This document shows positions 21,201-32,690 of a DNA stretch of 47,879 nt, piece by piece. The stretch covers positions 1 through 47,879 of the forward strand of contig JAMQCK010000157.1 of NCBI GenBank assembly GCA_024196135.1, read 5' to 3'. The stretch comes from Pleurotus ostreatus/Saccharomyces cerevisiae fusant. Taxonomy: Eukaryota > Opisthokonta. A model generated the notes under the pieces. The model was not told where the DNA came from. It saw only the letters and a list, made by a program, of their open reading frames with translations, and ran no database searches. Position 1 is the stretch's first letter. The number at the start of each line of letters is the position of its first letter. A program made the position numbers and the translations under genes.

Positions 21201-22430
21201 GTGAGAGTTCCATCACTCGGGACTTACTTTTGCTGCTGTTGACGTGGTTCATAAGCATGCTGTGTATATGCTCCAGAGAGCCGCGTATGTCGTGGATTTC
21301 CTTCAAGGTCACGGATGAGCCGCGCAATATTTCATCTGAGGATTCAGTCCAGTCAGCAGCAAGTTCGAACCGTCGAAATGCCACGAGACTTACCGTACAC
21401 CTCCTGTGCGAGCTGTGCTATCGATGCCAGGCATCGTCGATTGATATCCTGATCTTGCTCTCCTTCTGAAAAGGGTCATCCGCTCGATATCGACTCGCGT
21501 AGCAAAGGCATCCGCTTACCTTTCACGCCGTCCATGAGGATAGCAAGCGTCTTCTGCGCTGTGGCCAGCGTGACAGCAGAGACCGTCTGATGGTGATTTG
21601 TGGCAAGCCGGCGGAGGTCGTCCAAAGCAGTCGCTACCGTCTTCGACTGGGCGAGCTTCTTCAGCCAAGTCCCTGGGCAAAGTTAAGCCTCATCAGGAAA
21701 CGTGGCCGGGTACAACCACTCACGGAAGCGCCCATCTTGTTGTAGCTTCGTGATCACTCCGAGCACTCTGAGGATCTGCGCGAGAAGCTTCACAGACGGC
21801 TCCCGAAGCGAGGAGTTGATGTCCTCGCCGACAGCGGGCTGTATGATGCGCAGTTGTTGGTCCATGGTGTCAAATGCGGCGTAAATTGTGTCGAAGTCCT
21901 CTTCTACGGCCAATGCGGCCTGAAAGCATAAGTTTCTGTCGGGTCGGGCTTGTTGGGTATGGGGGGAAATCTACCTTGATCGACTCGCCGATCGCGGCGA
22001 AAATCACCTTCCCAGGTTCGAAGGGCTGCAAAGTAATCGGTAAGGAAGGGTTCATGCGATCCCGCCGCTCACGAAAGACGAAGTGACTCACGATTCCTAC
22101 ACCTTCTCCAATGCCACTAGAAAGCGTGCCGACGACCGCAACAATGCGACGTAGACGCCCTGACAGCCGAACCGCTCCGTCTTTGCGAAAATCCCTGAAG
22201 GATGTTCTATGCGCGTCGAGGAAGTCGAAGATTGCATCCGCCGAGTCAAACTTGCTGGCGAGCGTCCCAGTCGGCAATATCAGCTTCAACTTAGCGTCAT
22301 CCTCAAATCTCTCCAGGGTTTCGCGCCAAAGAGCCGCAAGCGGGTCGTCGAGAGTCGGTGGTGCCCCCGATGACGATGCCGCTAGCGGAGGTGTATGGAT
22401 GGGCAAAGAGGACATCGACGAGGCGTTCAT
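18267..22430 (-). CDS. NLR2: Goodbye-NACHT-ankyrin STAND protein; splice donor before the P-loop exon is lost
   Basis: Paralogue of NLR3. Exons: 22430-22092, 22025-21975, 21919-21724, 21672-21520, 21465-21394, 21335-21228, 21178-21005, 20957-20933, 20882-20310, 20244-18267; 1,222 residues if all are joined. The Goodbye domain begins near residue 34 (LWRETLERFEDDAKLKL). Walker A would be GKAGSGKST (residues 363-371), Walker B VFIVVDALDE (D470-E474), then LLLSSRGE. About ten ankyrin repeats follow from residue 765. One is decayed by a tandem 18-bp duplication at 18763-18800 (TLESDRTLESDRK). The C-terminus ends in SSEGRRAKRRRLE, a possible nuclear localisation signal. The intron at 21004-20958 begins GG, whereas NLR3 has GT at the same place in a 47-nt intron of equal length. 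Retention would stop translation at 20936, giving a protein of about 387 residues that is essentially Goodbye alone. It may be a pseudogene, a truncated regulator, or a sequencing error. Confidence 0.8.
21003..21004 (-). other. Mutated splice donor (GG for GT) in NLR2 intron 7
   Basis: The minus strand reads GGAAAAG then GGACGG; NLR3 reads GGAAAAG then GTATGG at 31293. The introns are both 47 nt and align without gaps, so this is a T-to-G change at donor position +2. No nearby GT or GC keeps the frame into the P-loop exon. Confidence 0.75.
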
Positions 22431-24660
22431 AATGGGTCAGCGCCGTGGAAGGCAAGTGCGTGAACAGTGTTGTGCTTGGAATGCGATTTACTGGTCTTTG
22501 GGATGGCGACGTGGCTAGGAGGATGAAGATTGGGGCGCAAGACAAGAGACAGTTACAAGCGTGGTCTCGCGCCGCCGCTTAGCTCAACAGCTACTCGCCG
22601 TACTACCAGCGCCTACCAGGCTAAAACGACAGTCAGCTGTACGCCGTCTGCAGTAGATCGCCGACTCACAGCCCCAATGAAGGCGCAGCTGAGCTGGATA
22701 GCGCCACCTGTCGCGGGGACTGTCACTATAGCGGCGGTACTGACGCGAAGACGCGAGCAGCTAGGTGGGGACACGCCGTCCTGAGGTAAAGATAGGCGTA
22801 CCACAGCAGGGCCTCACGCCCTAGTAAGGCTAAGAAGCGTTCTAAGAAGAGTATCGCGCGCGATAATAACGCAAGCACACCCTGCGCCACGACCGTCTTG
22901 ATCCACAGCTTCTACTTCTGCGTGGGATCTGCTCCATCTTGATCGTCGATATCCGCAGTGGACCGAGCGAAGGACGTCCGAGCTCAAGAGGCGCGCGATG
23001 CCGGGTCTGATACCGTCGGCGGTGATAGACACCCGCTTCATGACCGTCGGCAGAGGAGCTGGGTGGCGCGCGGTCACCCACTGACCCAGCCGATACGTAC
23101 AGAGCGGGCTTTGACGGGTGGTGTCGTGCCAGCGCCGGGATTGTCGCAGCAGCAAAGCAAGGATATATTCAAAGGCATACCTCGAAGTGACAGAACGAGT
23201 AGACGGATATACGATAGATGCGACGCCTCTCCTGACGCCGCTGTCACCTTCCTGTGCGTCTAAATTGAACTTGCCGCGGCGCTGCCTGGCTCCCGCCTCG
23301 CCTCAAGGAGCGTTCGCGCAACAACGCGTACGCCTGAGCGCGTGATCCAAGCCGGACGCGGAAGTGCCGTCGACCTTGCAATGGATGAGCTCGAGCAGCG
23401 CACGAGAGACGACGTGGACGTACCTCCAGCCACTGGTATCTGGCCGCGCTCGAACGGGGACATCTGCGCAGCTGCCGAAGGCCCGCAGGTGACGGATCCC
23501 TGTGCTACCAGCCCCGCAGATGCGCCCTGACCCCCGGGTGGGCGTACTGGGCCGGCAGAGACGAGATGAGCAGGCCGACGATTCGAGAGCTTGAGGGCTC
23601 GCTCGACTTGTCGGCGCGGTGGGCCTTAAGCATCGAATGGGCGGAATTAGTGTCACTCGAGGCAGAAGGGCTAACCAGCGTCGAGGTTCCTTTGAGTCAG
23701 AGACCAGTTCCAACGTGTATGGGGTACAGGATGCCGAAATCGCGCAGGTCGTGTATGTAGAGTACCGCGGCGACGCGCTTGAGGCTGCATTGGATCGTCG
23801 AGCGGAAGGGGAACCATCGCCATATTGCGCGCTCGAGGTCCGTATAAGAGATGACTTGCGTCGAAACCTTGAAGGCGAGGATCGTTCGCGATGTGCTTCA
23901 AGATGTTGTGGTCGAGCGTAGTGAGTCGGCACGAAAGGTGCGCGGACGTAGACAGAGGGCGAGGGCGAGGCCATGAAGGTCTTCCGATTGAGGAGGAGGA
24001 TGTGCGCGCAGCTGTCGTGCTTGGTGAACGTCTCGAAGTTGGTGCGCGGGGAGTGCTTCACGTAGGGGGATCGGGGGAAGAGTTAGAAGGTGATGGCTCT
24101 TCGGGTACGCCTGTCTCTGATTTCTGCGTCGGTAGGTTGTCTGCGAGTGACAGTAGACCCTGCGAAGCGGTGGTTAGCAACGGCAGGAGGGGTGTTTGTG
24201 GGCTTCACCTGCGTTGAAGCACACCTTCTCCGGGCCCCGATGGTCGGATTCGGGGCAATCATCTTGTGTTCGGTACCGTAGAGCCCTCTCTGAGCTGCGC
24301 TGGGTAGGCGAACTTGCGCGACATCGATCTTGCAGAGCGTAAGGGCGATGCACGTCGAATCCCAAGAAGCTACGGGACCGAGGTGCGGTAAGTATGGTTT
24401 CAAGGGTCGATGTAGTCCTTCGAGGCGCAGTCATGGAGTTGAAGGTCGTCGCAAATGGCGAGCGCGAACGACACGGGAGAGGGCCATTTGGCATGGCTGA
24501 GCAAGTATGATCGACGACTTCTTGTCATCGCCGTCTTGTTATTCGTCCAGAAGAAGCACGAGAGCGAGGATATGCGGAGGACACGAACACTTGCGACGAC
24601 CATGGTGGGCGGAAGGAAAGAGAACAAAGCCGCTGCTTGCACTTGTTTGACAACGCCATT

Positions 24661-24694
24661 CTTCCGAATTTGGAAGGCTTTGTTCGCCTTTGTC
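24661..24694 (-). repeat. Dispersed 30-bp core repeat, copy 2
   Basis: GGAAGGCTTTGTTCGCCTTT and following; minus-strand reading TKANKAFQIRKNGVV. It is not followed at 550 bp by the MSDAYEK relic, unlike copies 1, 3 and 4. Confidence 0.55.
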
Positions 24695-26408
24695 CTTTGA
24701 CCTTTCATTCTCTCCCTCATATAGCCAGCTGCAGCGCACGCGTCAAGCTAGTGCCTTATACATCTAACGTCTCTTGTATGATTCGTAGACTAGGCTCCTG
24801 GATTGCTGGCTCCCACTTTGTTCAACTCAATGCATAGCATGGTGCATCTCCTCGCGGGTGGCGGAAGTATGCCTTCTTCCAGATACGACTTCTCCAGCAA
24901 GGGTCGATCGAGACTTCCTGAGCTGGCATTGAAGTTCAGAGTACAAGCAGGAGGCCGCAGGATACTCTCATCGCTCGTCGCTCGATAGATGGTTGTAATG
25001 AGGCCACGGTTATTGATCCGTGGACGTCTCCCCGCGCTTATGCGCGTACAGCTACTGAAAGCCAGAGTGTGGACAAAAGGTCGAGGACCGTCGCGCGAGC
25101 GAACAGAAATAAAGCATCGTATATTTCATTACCGTATCAAGATACAGGAACGTAATCGAAAGGGAAGCCATAGCTCTACCGACGTGAACTGCCACAAGCC
25201 AGAGCCGCTGCGATCAATCGCGGCCGACAGAGCAAAAAGCACGCTCGCGCGGTATACACTCGCGCTGTATTGTTGTCATGCGTGAGTGCTACGCACACTG
25301 AGCACGACGTGCACCGACGGTGAGCTTGAGCCGTAAGCCCATCGAGCTCATACGAGACGCAGATGATCAAACTACGGAAATGGTGGCGGCGGTGGACGTC
25401 TGTATCGCGTCCTTGACGGGCAGTACACTGAGGAACGGAGCGCAGCATCCTCTGAGACGGCAAATGAAGGACGCCCGGGCGAGTGCAGCTTTTCTAGATG
25501 CGAAGAAGGTGACGCCGTATGGTCGGCAGGGCGATAAACGGCGAACAATTGAACAGTCGATAGACGTGGCGCCGTCGGAAAGATGAGCAAGCTGCATGTC
25601 GAACAATGAGTTGAGGAGGATGCGTAGGGCGGAAGTGCTGAGAGGGATCGGATAAGCCTATATACTTGTACTTGTCCGGGGACTTGAGGGACTGAATACA
25701 ACCGCTAAGGACGGCGAACGTCTGGAGCGGGGTCGGCCGTCGATCTTGTGTGCGAGGTCTTCGGATGGACTGGTCAGGACGAGCGGCTAGATGGAGAACT
25801 CGTTGATAATGCAAGAGTTCGCAATAGCGTGCTTGACGGCGTTGAGGAGCCCTGCGATACGAGCGTCAGCAAGGACGAGAAGGCGGCAGTTGTTGTAAAC
25901 GCACCTTAGGACGGTTCCCTCGCCGACTACGGTACACCTCAGACCATCATATTCGCATCTCGTCGTGTGTGGACCGATTTACTCTTTGATGACGAGCGAA
26001 AGATGAGTGAAAGTGCGACCATCGTCCGTACCGATCATGGATAGCAGGGAGGACGTCCTACGAGGTCCCAAGCCCGGTGACTTGGTTCAGTCAGGGAAGG
26101 GGACAGCACGACTTCGCTCCGAGTTTCATGAGATACTTGATCAGCGAGGGGTACTATTCGACCGTATTTGACGCGTGACGGTGGAAGGCGAGAGAATTGA
26201 GAGAAAGCAAGGACGAAGGCGCCCGTTGTGCGACGGGGTCAGGAGGAAGATTCGAAGACGGTCTGCGCATGGTATCAGAGTATTTGGGTACGTGAGGGAA
26301 CGGGGAGAGACGAGAGCGAGTGTTGTGTACAATGGACATGGTGGCATGAGAGGAGGAGGAGGAGGAGGAGCATTGGAACGATCTTTGATTTGTCAGCGGC
26401 GTCACATA

Positions 26409-26443
26409 TCCGCATCCGGAAGGTTTTGTTCAGCTTGTCTCTC
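26409..26443 (-). repeat. Dispersed 30-bp core repeat, copy 3
   Basis: GGAAGGTTTTGTTCAGCTTG and following, the most diverged copy; minus-strand reading DKLNKTFRMRI. Confidence 0.5.
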
Positions 26444-26528
26444 GCCACCATCATCTCGCATGTCCTGGACTTCCAAAATCGGAGCTAAAACCTCAGCCCC
26501 CTCTTCACGCAGCGACTAGAACTCATTT

Positions 26529-26975
26529 TCATGACAGCACGCCGTTGGACTCTTCTCGTACCCCATCTGCTCGACTCATGGATGGGATGTAATCAATCCC
26601 CCCAAAGATTGTATACTCTTGAGCCAGCGCGGCTGAACCAAGCAAGACTCTAAGGCGATCCCTGTGGCTCGCGGTTTCAATGTACGGATGAGATCTTGCT
26701 GGGTGAACTCTGCTGAGGCCTCTTATAATAATGGTCGCAGCACATACCGCGTTAGCTACGCGTAACTGGGTGCGTGACGAATTCATCACCTCAGACGCAC
26801 CTCTGATGCACTTCTTAAGCCTTGTACTATCTTCAGGCCCGTCATTATGATACGGGGAAGAACCTCCTGCTCTTGACTTCAGCCCGCGGCCCGAGGCCTG
26901 ACGAACAAAGCGATCGAGCCGCTGCGCGGACGAAGGTGCGCCATCCTCATCTTCCTTCTCGTATGCGTCGCTCAT
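26529..26975 (-). pseudogene. Relic of a duplicated minus-strand sequence, copy 2 of 3
   Basis: The longest version of the family, 148 codons from the ATG at 26975 (MSDAYEKEDEDGAPSSAQRL). It matches the copies starting at 16872 and 35321 mainly at the N-terminus. Splice-like signals (GTATGT near 26744) are present, so an intron-bearing parent gene is possible. Unknown function. Confidence 0.35.
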
Positions 26976-27069
26976 GGAGCTTCGTAGTCGTACCCTTGCA
27001 TTGCTTCAAGGCGATTTTAGTCAAGACGGCGCTGAACTTCAAGGAAAGATATGACGATCGGCGCATCGC

Positions 27070-27470
27070 GCATCCCCGACCCCATACAAGTTCTTCGTCA
27101 GCCCGTGAAACCGCACCTCTCGCCGCAACTTTACCAGCTCTGCCCTCTCCAAGGTCGCCTTGAGCTCTGGCTACGTCTCTAGGAGACCACGTTGCCTTGC
27201 ATCGTCGGCAACTTCGCCGAGTCCGACAGACCTGACGGCCGCAAAGACACTTCTCGTGCGACCGTAGCTCTTACGCCACGCCCTCGCCCTCGGACGTGGG
27301 TAGCAATAATACCGAGGACTACCTTTGGGCGAAGGCGTGCCTCCGTTGGACACGGCGTTGGGGCTCGCGAACGTTGACTATACTCGCGATCGTCAACTAT
27401 ACTTGCGATCGTCAACTATACTTGCGATCGTCAACTACACTTGCGATCGTCAACTATACTCTCGCGCTTG
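27070..27470 (+). repeat. Dispersed LWAK-like relic, copy 2, with internal minisatellite
   Basis: Corresponds to 16960-17300, including GAGGACTACCTTTGGGCGAA. Here the segment reading NVNYT has been expanded by a 19-bp tandem repeat, which destroys any frame. Confidence 0.45.
27387..27463 (+). repeat. 19-bp tandem repeat, four copies
   Basis: CGATCGTCAACTATACTTG starts at 27387, 27406, 27425 and 27444, with one or two changes. Each unit carries the palindrome CGATCG. The single-copy equivalent in the other relics shows it arose after duplication of the unit. Confidence 0.9.
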
Positions 27471-27749
27471 GCAGGGACAGGCGTCTTCCAGTTCGGTCAA
27501 TTAGCCCGTCGTCCGGCGCATATGCGGGATTGAGGTCCTTGTGTATACCGCCGTACCGACTTCTAGGTTGCGAGAGGCGTGAAGAGCGAGCCAAAGACCC
27601 TTGTGCTCGCGCGCACGGAATCGCAGCAGCGAGAACACACTCATGTCCTCACCACTTGATGCGCAACCAGGGATGCGCGCCTAAATATGCGCGATTAATG
27701 ATCCGATACAATCATGGCGGCGTGCGGACGATCCTGAGGTTGAGGTTGT

Positions 27750-28490
27750 TGAAGTCCGCGTCGACACCGGCTCTCAATGTTGGCGCCTGGCGGCGCGAGT
27801 GGCGCGCTCTCTCATCGGCGCTCTCCCTCATCGCAGTTCTTCCTGCGCCTCATGAAGCTCGTAAACATTCGCCTTCCGCTGATCACGTTCTGTTCGATGT
27901 GGACGGCATTCGGCGTTTACGGGTCCTTGGGAGGCACCTTGGAGGGCTCATAGGCGATAGCTGCTGGATTGCGCGCACCAACCCTCTATTGCGTCGTCAG
28001 CTACCCAGAGGTCTTGAGGCATGACAGTAGGGTGAATTCGTACGTGTAGCGGGCTACGTGCAGTGGTGTACATCCGTATGTGGTGTCCGTTACATGCTCT
28101 GCTCCTCGCGCTCATGCACATCTTCGCCCAGTGTACAGTATCTATGCAATCTCGTTCCCTGACAGATCGGTCTCGTTCTGTATCAGACTGTCCGCGCTCC
28201 GTTCTGGATCCAAGTACTACGACGCTCGCGAGTCTGTTCGTGTATGAAGTAGGTATCGGAGAAGAAAGGAGAAATCATATCGAGTGTTCCAACAACGAAA
28301 GCGTCCGCCTCTGCATATCCTTCAATCTCCGTAGTCGAAGTGGCCGCCGAAGTGACCGTCGAGGTGACCTTTGAGGTGACCGTTGAGATGTCGCGAGAAC
28401 GACCGCACCCCTTCGCTTCGCCATCTGGCGCGCATTGTCAGTCTCCGTATGACTCGTCGAGTGGTATTTACTCACCCACGCGCTATAGTC
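27750..28490 (+). repeat. Duplicated 3' flank of NLR3 (partner 17560-18240)
   Basis: Partner of the NLR2 flank. It differs by small indels, including extra copies of a GAGGTGACCGTC-like 12-bp unit near 28340-28390 compared with about 18108-18138. Confidence 0.8.
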
Positions 28491-28524
28491 CATCTCGCCC
28501 GAGAATCTTTCGTGCGAGTCCCCT

Positions 28525-31500
28525 TCATTCGAGTCTCCTGCGTTTGGCTCTTCGTCCTTCGCTGGAGTATCCTTCGTTGGAGCTCCCTTCGCTGGAGTGC
28601 CCTTCGCTGGAGTACCCTTCCCTCTGGTCTCCTTCGCTCTGGTGTCCTTCGGGCTCTCCTCCACCTTCGTCCTGCACGGTCGGCAACCCGCCTTGCGGCG
28701 CGCTCTCCCTCGCCCCAGCTCGCACGAGCATAGCGCGAATGCGTTCTTCTTTCTCTGCATCTTTACACCATGCATTGCGCCCAATGACATCCAACAGACT
28801 CCTCCCGTCGTAGGCGAGGATCGTTGCGTCGGCGCCCAGATCCAAAAGCGTCCGCACAGCCTGTTCTCTATTGTTGTAGATCGCGCAGGTCAAGGGTGTC
28901 CGCTCTTCATCGTCTCGAGATTCCAGGTTTGCCCCTCGTTCGCAAAGCAAGCGGACGCATTTGACAAACCCATTTTTAGAGGCGTAATGAAGGGGAGTAG
29001 ACCCGCGAGCCTCGATCTCTGCACCTGAGTCGAGGAGAAGCTGGACAATGTGGTCGCGGTCGGGCCCGCCTCCCCGTTGTTCTTCACTGACGGCCGCGCC
29101 AAGTGGTGTAAGACCGTAGGTATCTCGAGCGTTGACGTCGGCCCCTCGATCAACGAGGAGAGAAGCAACTCCGTCATGGTTATCATGACCAGCCGCATAA
29201 TGCAGGGCAGTCCATCCACCATCATCGCGAGCCTCGATATCACTTCCTGGCTGGTCGAGAAGGAGTTTCGCAACCCCTTTTTCGCCAAACTGAGCAGCGA
29301 GATGTAGAGCGCATCTTTTGTCATCAGTTCGAGCTCCTACATCTGCACCCCTGGCGATGAGGAGGGCGACGATGTCTTGTTCACCGCTTGAAGCCGCCTT
29401 ATGGAGGGCGGTGAAGCCCCGTCCATTGCAAGCGTCGATTTCAACCCCCTGCTGGTTGAGAAGCAACTCAACGATGTTTTTGTAGCCCTGCTCGACAGCA
29501 TAGTGCAGCGGCGTGTCACCGTGTCGCTCTTCGTGACCTGAAACATCTGCTCCTCGAGAGATGAGCAGAGCAGCAACGTCGTAATGGCCATGAAATGCCG
29601 CGACGTGCAGCGCGGTTCCAGAGTACAGCGACCAGACGTTGACATCAACACTAGAGTGGTCGAGAAGGGATTTTACGGTGCCTTGGTGGCCCCGTTTAGT
29701 AGCAATATGCAGCGCTGAGTCGTCTTCATCCTGAGAAATTCCACTTGCCCCCAGTTCTATTAGAAGGAGGGAAACCTCGTGTTGGTCGTGCCTTATTGCC
29801 TTGTAGAGAGCAGTTTCCTTGTGCCAAAAGGCAGCATCGATCCCCCTTCCTTTGTCATAGAGAAGTTTAATCAGTCGTACATGCCCTCTCTCTCCGGCCT
29901 GATGTAAAGCTTCACAGAGGGCGTCGTCCACTTCAGGTGTACTTAGTGCATTGCCGATTGCCATGGTAATGTCTGACTCGAGCTCATTGTAGTGAAAGCT
30001 GCCTGCCATGTTCACATATCGCACCCAGCCGGTGAAAAGACGCGAATATGGCTTCAGTGAGCTTGAGGCACTGATATACGCTATACCCGTTCGAGCCATG
30101 AGTGCATACGCAAGTCCAGCGTCTATGTGGAATCCGGATGTGGGTGGAAGTGCCAAGAGGAAGTCGCGTACGGAGGCATGCGAAAAGCGAACCCTGTAGT
30201 GGTCGTCAACGAATATGAAAGTGGAGCCCACAAGCGCAAGCGTGTCTTCTGTCGATGGTTGTAGTCCAGCATCGAGAACCGGTATGCGCTCCGAGTAGTC
30301 GAAAGACAGGAGCAGCGCAAAATCCCAGATACTCAACGGCTCGTGCGACATGAGCAACCAGGTGAGTAATATGCGCACGTCTGCAAGGTCCTCGGGTTGA
30401 ATGGCCTGCAAACATTGATCATATGCTTCGCTGAGCGTCTTCGGCAGCGTCTTCAATTTCTGGCGGACCTTTTTGGGAATCCCTGAGATGCTTGAAAGCG
30501 CCTGTATCTGCAGGATGGTCCAGCGGAAGCTGAGATTGACGTGCACGGAGATATTAGCTTTCTCCTCAGATAAACCCCAAGGCAGGCGAACACACCTTCC
30601 ATCAGCACCCGTTACAAGCGCCTCTCGAACAAGACTACTCATGTCCTTCGAGATTCTTGCAAGTGCGCCACTCTGCTTGAGAGCCCCATGGATCACGGTG
30701 CCAATATCATCTTTGACCAAGGCATCCCCAATGATGATAGTCTCATCACAAAGGCCATGCAAGCGATCATAGAAGAGTACTTCTCCACGACTGGAGAGCA
30801 GCCAGCGTACATCGGGACGCGCGCGGAGATCCTCTAAGACCTTGATGACTTCTGCATCATCAGCCTCATCGAGAGCATCAACGACGACGAAGACATGGCC
30901 TGAGAATTTGTCCAGGAGGCCGTTGAGCTGGTGTTGCAACGTGTCGAGTGACGCCTGGGAGTTTCCGCTCATGTGGTCTTCGCGGATATCAGAAAGCACA
31001 GACAAGCTCTCGTTACTGAACCGAGCGAGTTGACAGAGCAACGAAGATAGAAGGGCGCGTAGGTCTCGCTTACGGGGTTGATCTGTAGCGTCGAAGAAAT
31101 GCTGGAGGACGAGGGGTTGTGGATCTTGCCAAGAACAATAGGCACGTAGATCCTGGATGGCGCCGGCTCTATTCGGTCGTGTGAGGAGTCAGAGCCAGAC
31201 AGGCGACTCCGAGAAACATACATCAGAGTACTCTTCCCACAGCCAGCTGTTGTCGCGTCAGAAGGATATTGAACAGCGCAGAGGGACCCATACCTTTTCC
31301 CTGCAACCATAGAGCCTTCTTGAGGCCTGTTTTGAGAGCGGCAAAGTCCGCGCCGTCCAGGAACCATGCTCCAGTCGATGGCACTCGATGATGCAGAAGG
31401 TCATTCAGCCTCGGCGAGCAATCTTGATACTGTAGCCAAGAGCAAATTCCGGCCATGCCAGTAGACCCTGCGACACGAAATTAGAGTACGTGAGAGCTCA

Positions 31501-32690
31501 CTCATTCGAGACTTACTTTTGCTGCTGTCGACGAGGTTCAGAAGGATGCTGTGTATATCCTCTAGAGAACCGCGTATGTCCTGGATTTTTTTCGAGGTCG
31601 CGGATGAGCCGCGCAATATTTCATCTGGGGATTAAGCTGTGTCAGTAGGTTCGAGCGGTCGCAACGCCACGGGACTTACCGTACACCTCCTGTGCGAGCT
31701 GTGCTATCGACACTAGGCATCGTCGATCGATATCTTGATCTTGCGCTCCTTCTGAGAAGAGTCATCCGCTCAATATTAATTCGCGGAGCAAAGGCATCCG
31801 CTTACCTTTCACGCCGTCCATGAGGATAGCAAGCGTCTTCTGCGCTGTGGCCAGCGTGACAGCAGAGACCGTTTGATGGTGATTTGTCGCGAGCCGGCGG
31901 AGGTCGTCTAAAGCAGCCGATACCGTTTTCGACTGTGCGAGCTTCTTCAGCCAAGTCCCTGGGCGCAGTTAAGCATCATTAAGGAACGTGACCGGGCCCA
32001 AATACTCACGGAAGCGCCCATCTTGTTGCAGCTTCGTGATCACACCGAGCACTCTGAGGATCTGCGCGAGAAGCTTCACGGATGGCTCCCGAAGCGAAGA
32101 GTTGATGTCCTCGCCGACAGCGGGCTGTATGATGCGCAGCTGTTGCTCTATGGTATCGAACGCGGCGTAGATCGCGTCGAAGTCGTCCCTCACGGCCAAA
32201 GCAGCCTGGATAACAAGGTCTCTCATCGGATCAAGGGGATAGTCTACGACGGGTGCGTACCTTGACCAACTCCCCGATGGCGGCGAAAATCGCTTTCCCA
32301 GGCGCGAAGGGCTGCAGCGTAGATGGTCAGCAAGGGCCTGCTTTCACGGGCGTTAAGATGACTTACGACGCCCACGCCCTCTCCGATGCTACTGGAGAGC
32401 GTCCCGACGACCGCAGTGATGCGGCGGAGACGGCCCAATAGGTGGAGACATCCGTCTTCACGGAACGCCTTGAAGGTGGCCTTATGGTCGTTTACGAAGT
32501 TGAAGATCGCGTCCGCCGAATCAAGCGTGCTCGGGCTGCTCGCAGCCGGCGATGATAGCTTCACGTGCGTTTCGCTCTCGTATCTTGCGACGGCTTCAAG
32601 CCAGAGGCCCACAAGCGGGTCGGCGTGTGCTGGTGGAGGGTCCAACGCCGGCGCCGCTGAAGGATGCGCACGGCTGGGCAGAGAGAACAT
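28525..32690 (-). CDS. NLR3: Goodbye-NACHT-ankyrin STAND protein with NLS-like C-terminus
   Basis: Closest paralogue of NLR2 and apparently intact. Exons: 32690-32367, 32311-32261, 32205-32010, 31958-31806, 31751-31680, 31624-31517, 31467-31294, 31246-31222, 31168-30596, 30529-28525; all donors and acceptors are GT-AG and phases match; 1,226 residues. The Goodbye domain starts near residue 29 (LWLEAVARYESETHVKL). Walker A is GKAGCGKST (residues 358-366) in the 25-nt exon, Walker B VFVVVDALDE (D465-E469), then WLLSSRGE. The region after NACHT contains VRFSHASVRDFLLALPP. About eleven ankyrin repeats follow, with good TPLHYAxxxG cores. The tail has about six SEGxS/NEGYS repeats and ends RRAKRRRLE. 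The intron at 30595-30530 is 66 nt with no in-frame stop, so retention would add 22 residues between NACHT and the helical region. Expected role: cytosolic or nuclear nonself/damage sensor; ligand unknown. Confidence 0.88.
28530..28640 (-). repeat. In-frame 15-bp minisatellite in NLR3 tail
   Basis: Units such as TCCAGCGAAGGGCAC and TCCAACGAAGGATAC recur about six times and encode SEGHS, SNEGY and similar. NLR2 has only about two units at the same place (about 18283-18330), so copy number differs between paralogues while the terminal RRAKRRRLE is kept. Confidence 0.8.

Larger units (their letters stand above)
22431..28524. other. Gene-poor spacer between NLR2 and NLR3
   Basis: Upstream flank of NLR2 and downstream flank of NLR3. 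No intact gene recognised. A 252-codon minus frame at 24061-23303 has no domain and a composition unlike the NLRs; two other phases of the same stretch also give protein-like pieces, so a decayed gene is possible. From 24.6 kb the relics shared with the other units begin. Confidence 0.45.

Noticed and set aside
23303..24061. 252-codon minus-strand frame between NLR2 and NLR3.
   Set aside because: Ser/Arg-rich with no recognisable fold; other phases of the same stretch look equally protein-like, so this is at best a decayed gene.
28275..28790. 171-codon minus-strand frame overlapping the NLR3 tail and reading Lys/Gly/Thr/Pro repeats.
   Set aside because: It is the 15-bp coding repeat of NLR3 read in another phase, continued into the duplicated 3' flank.
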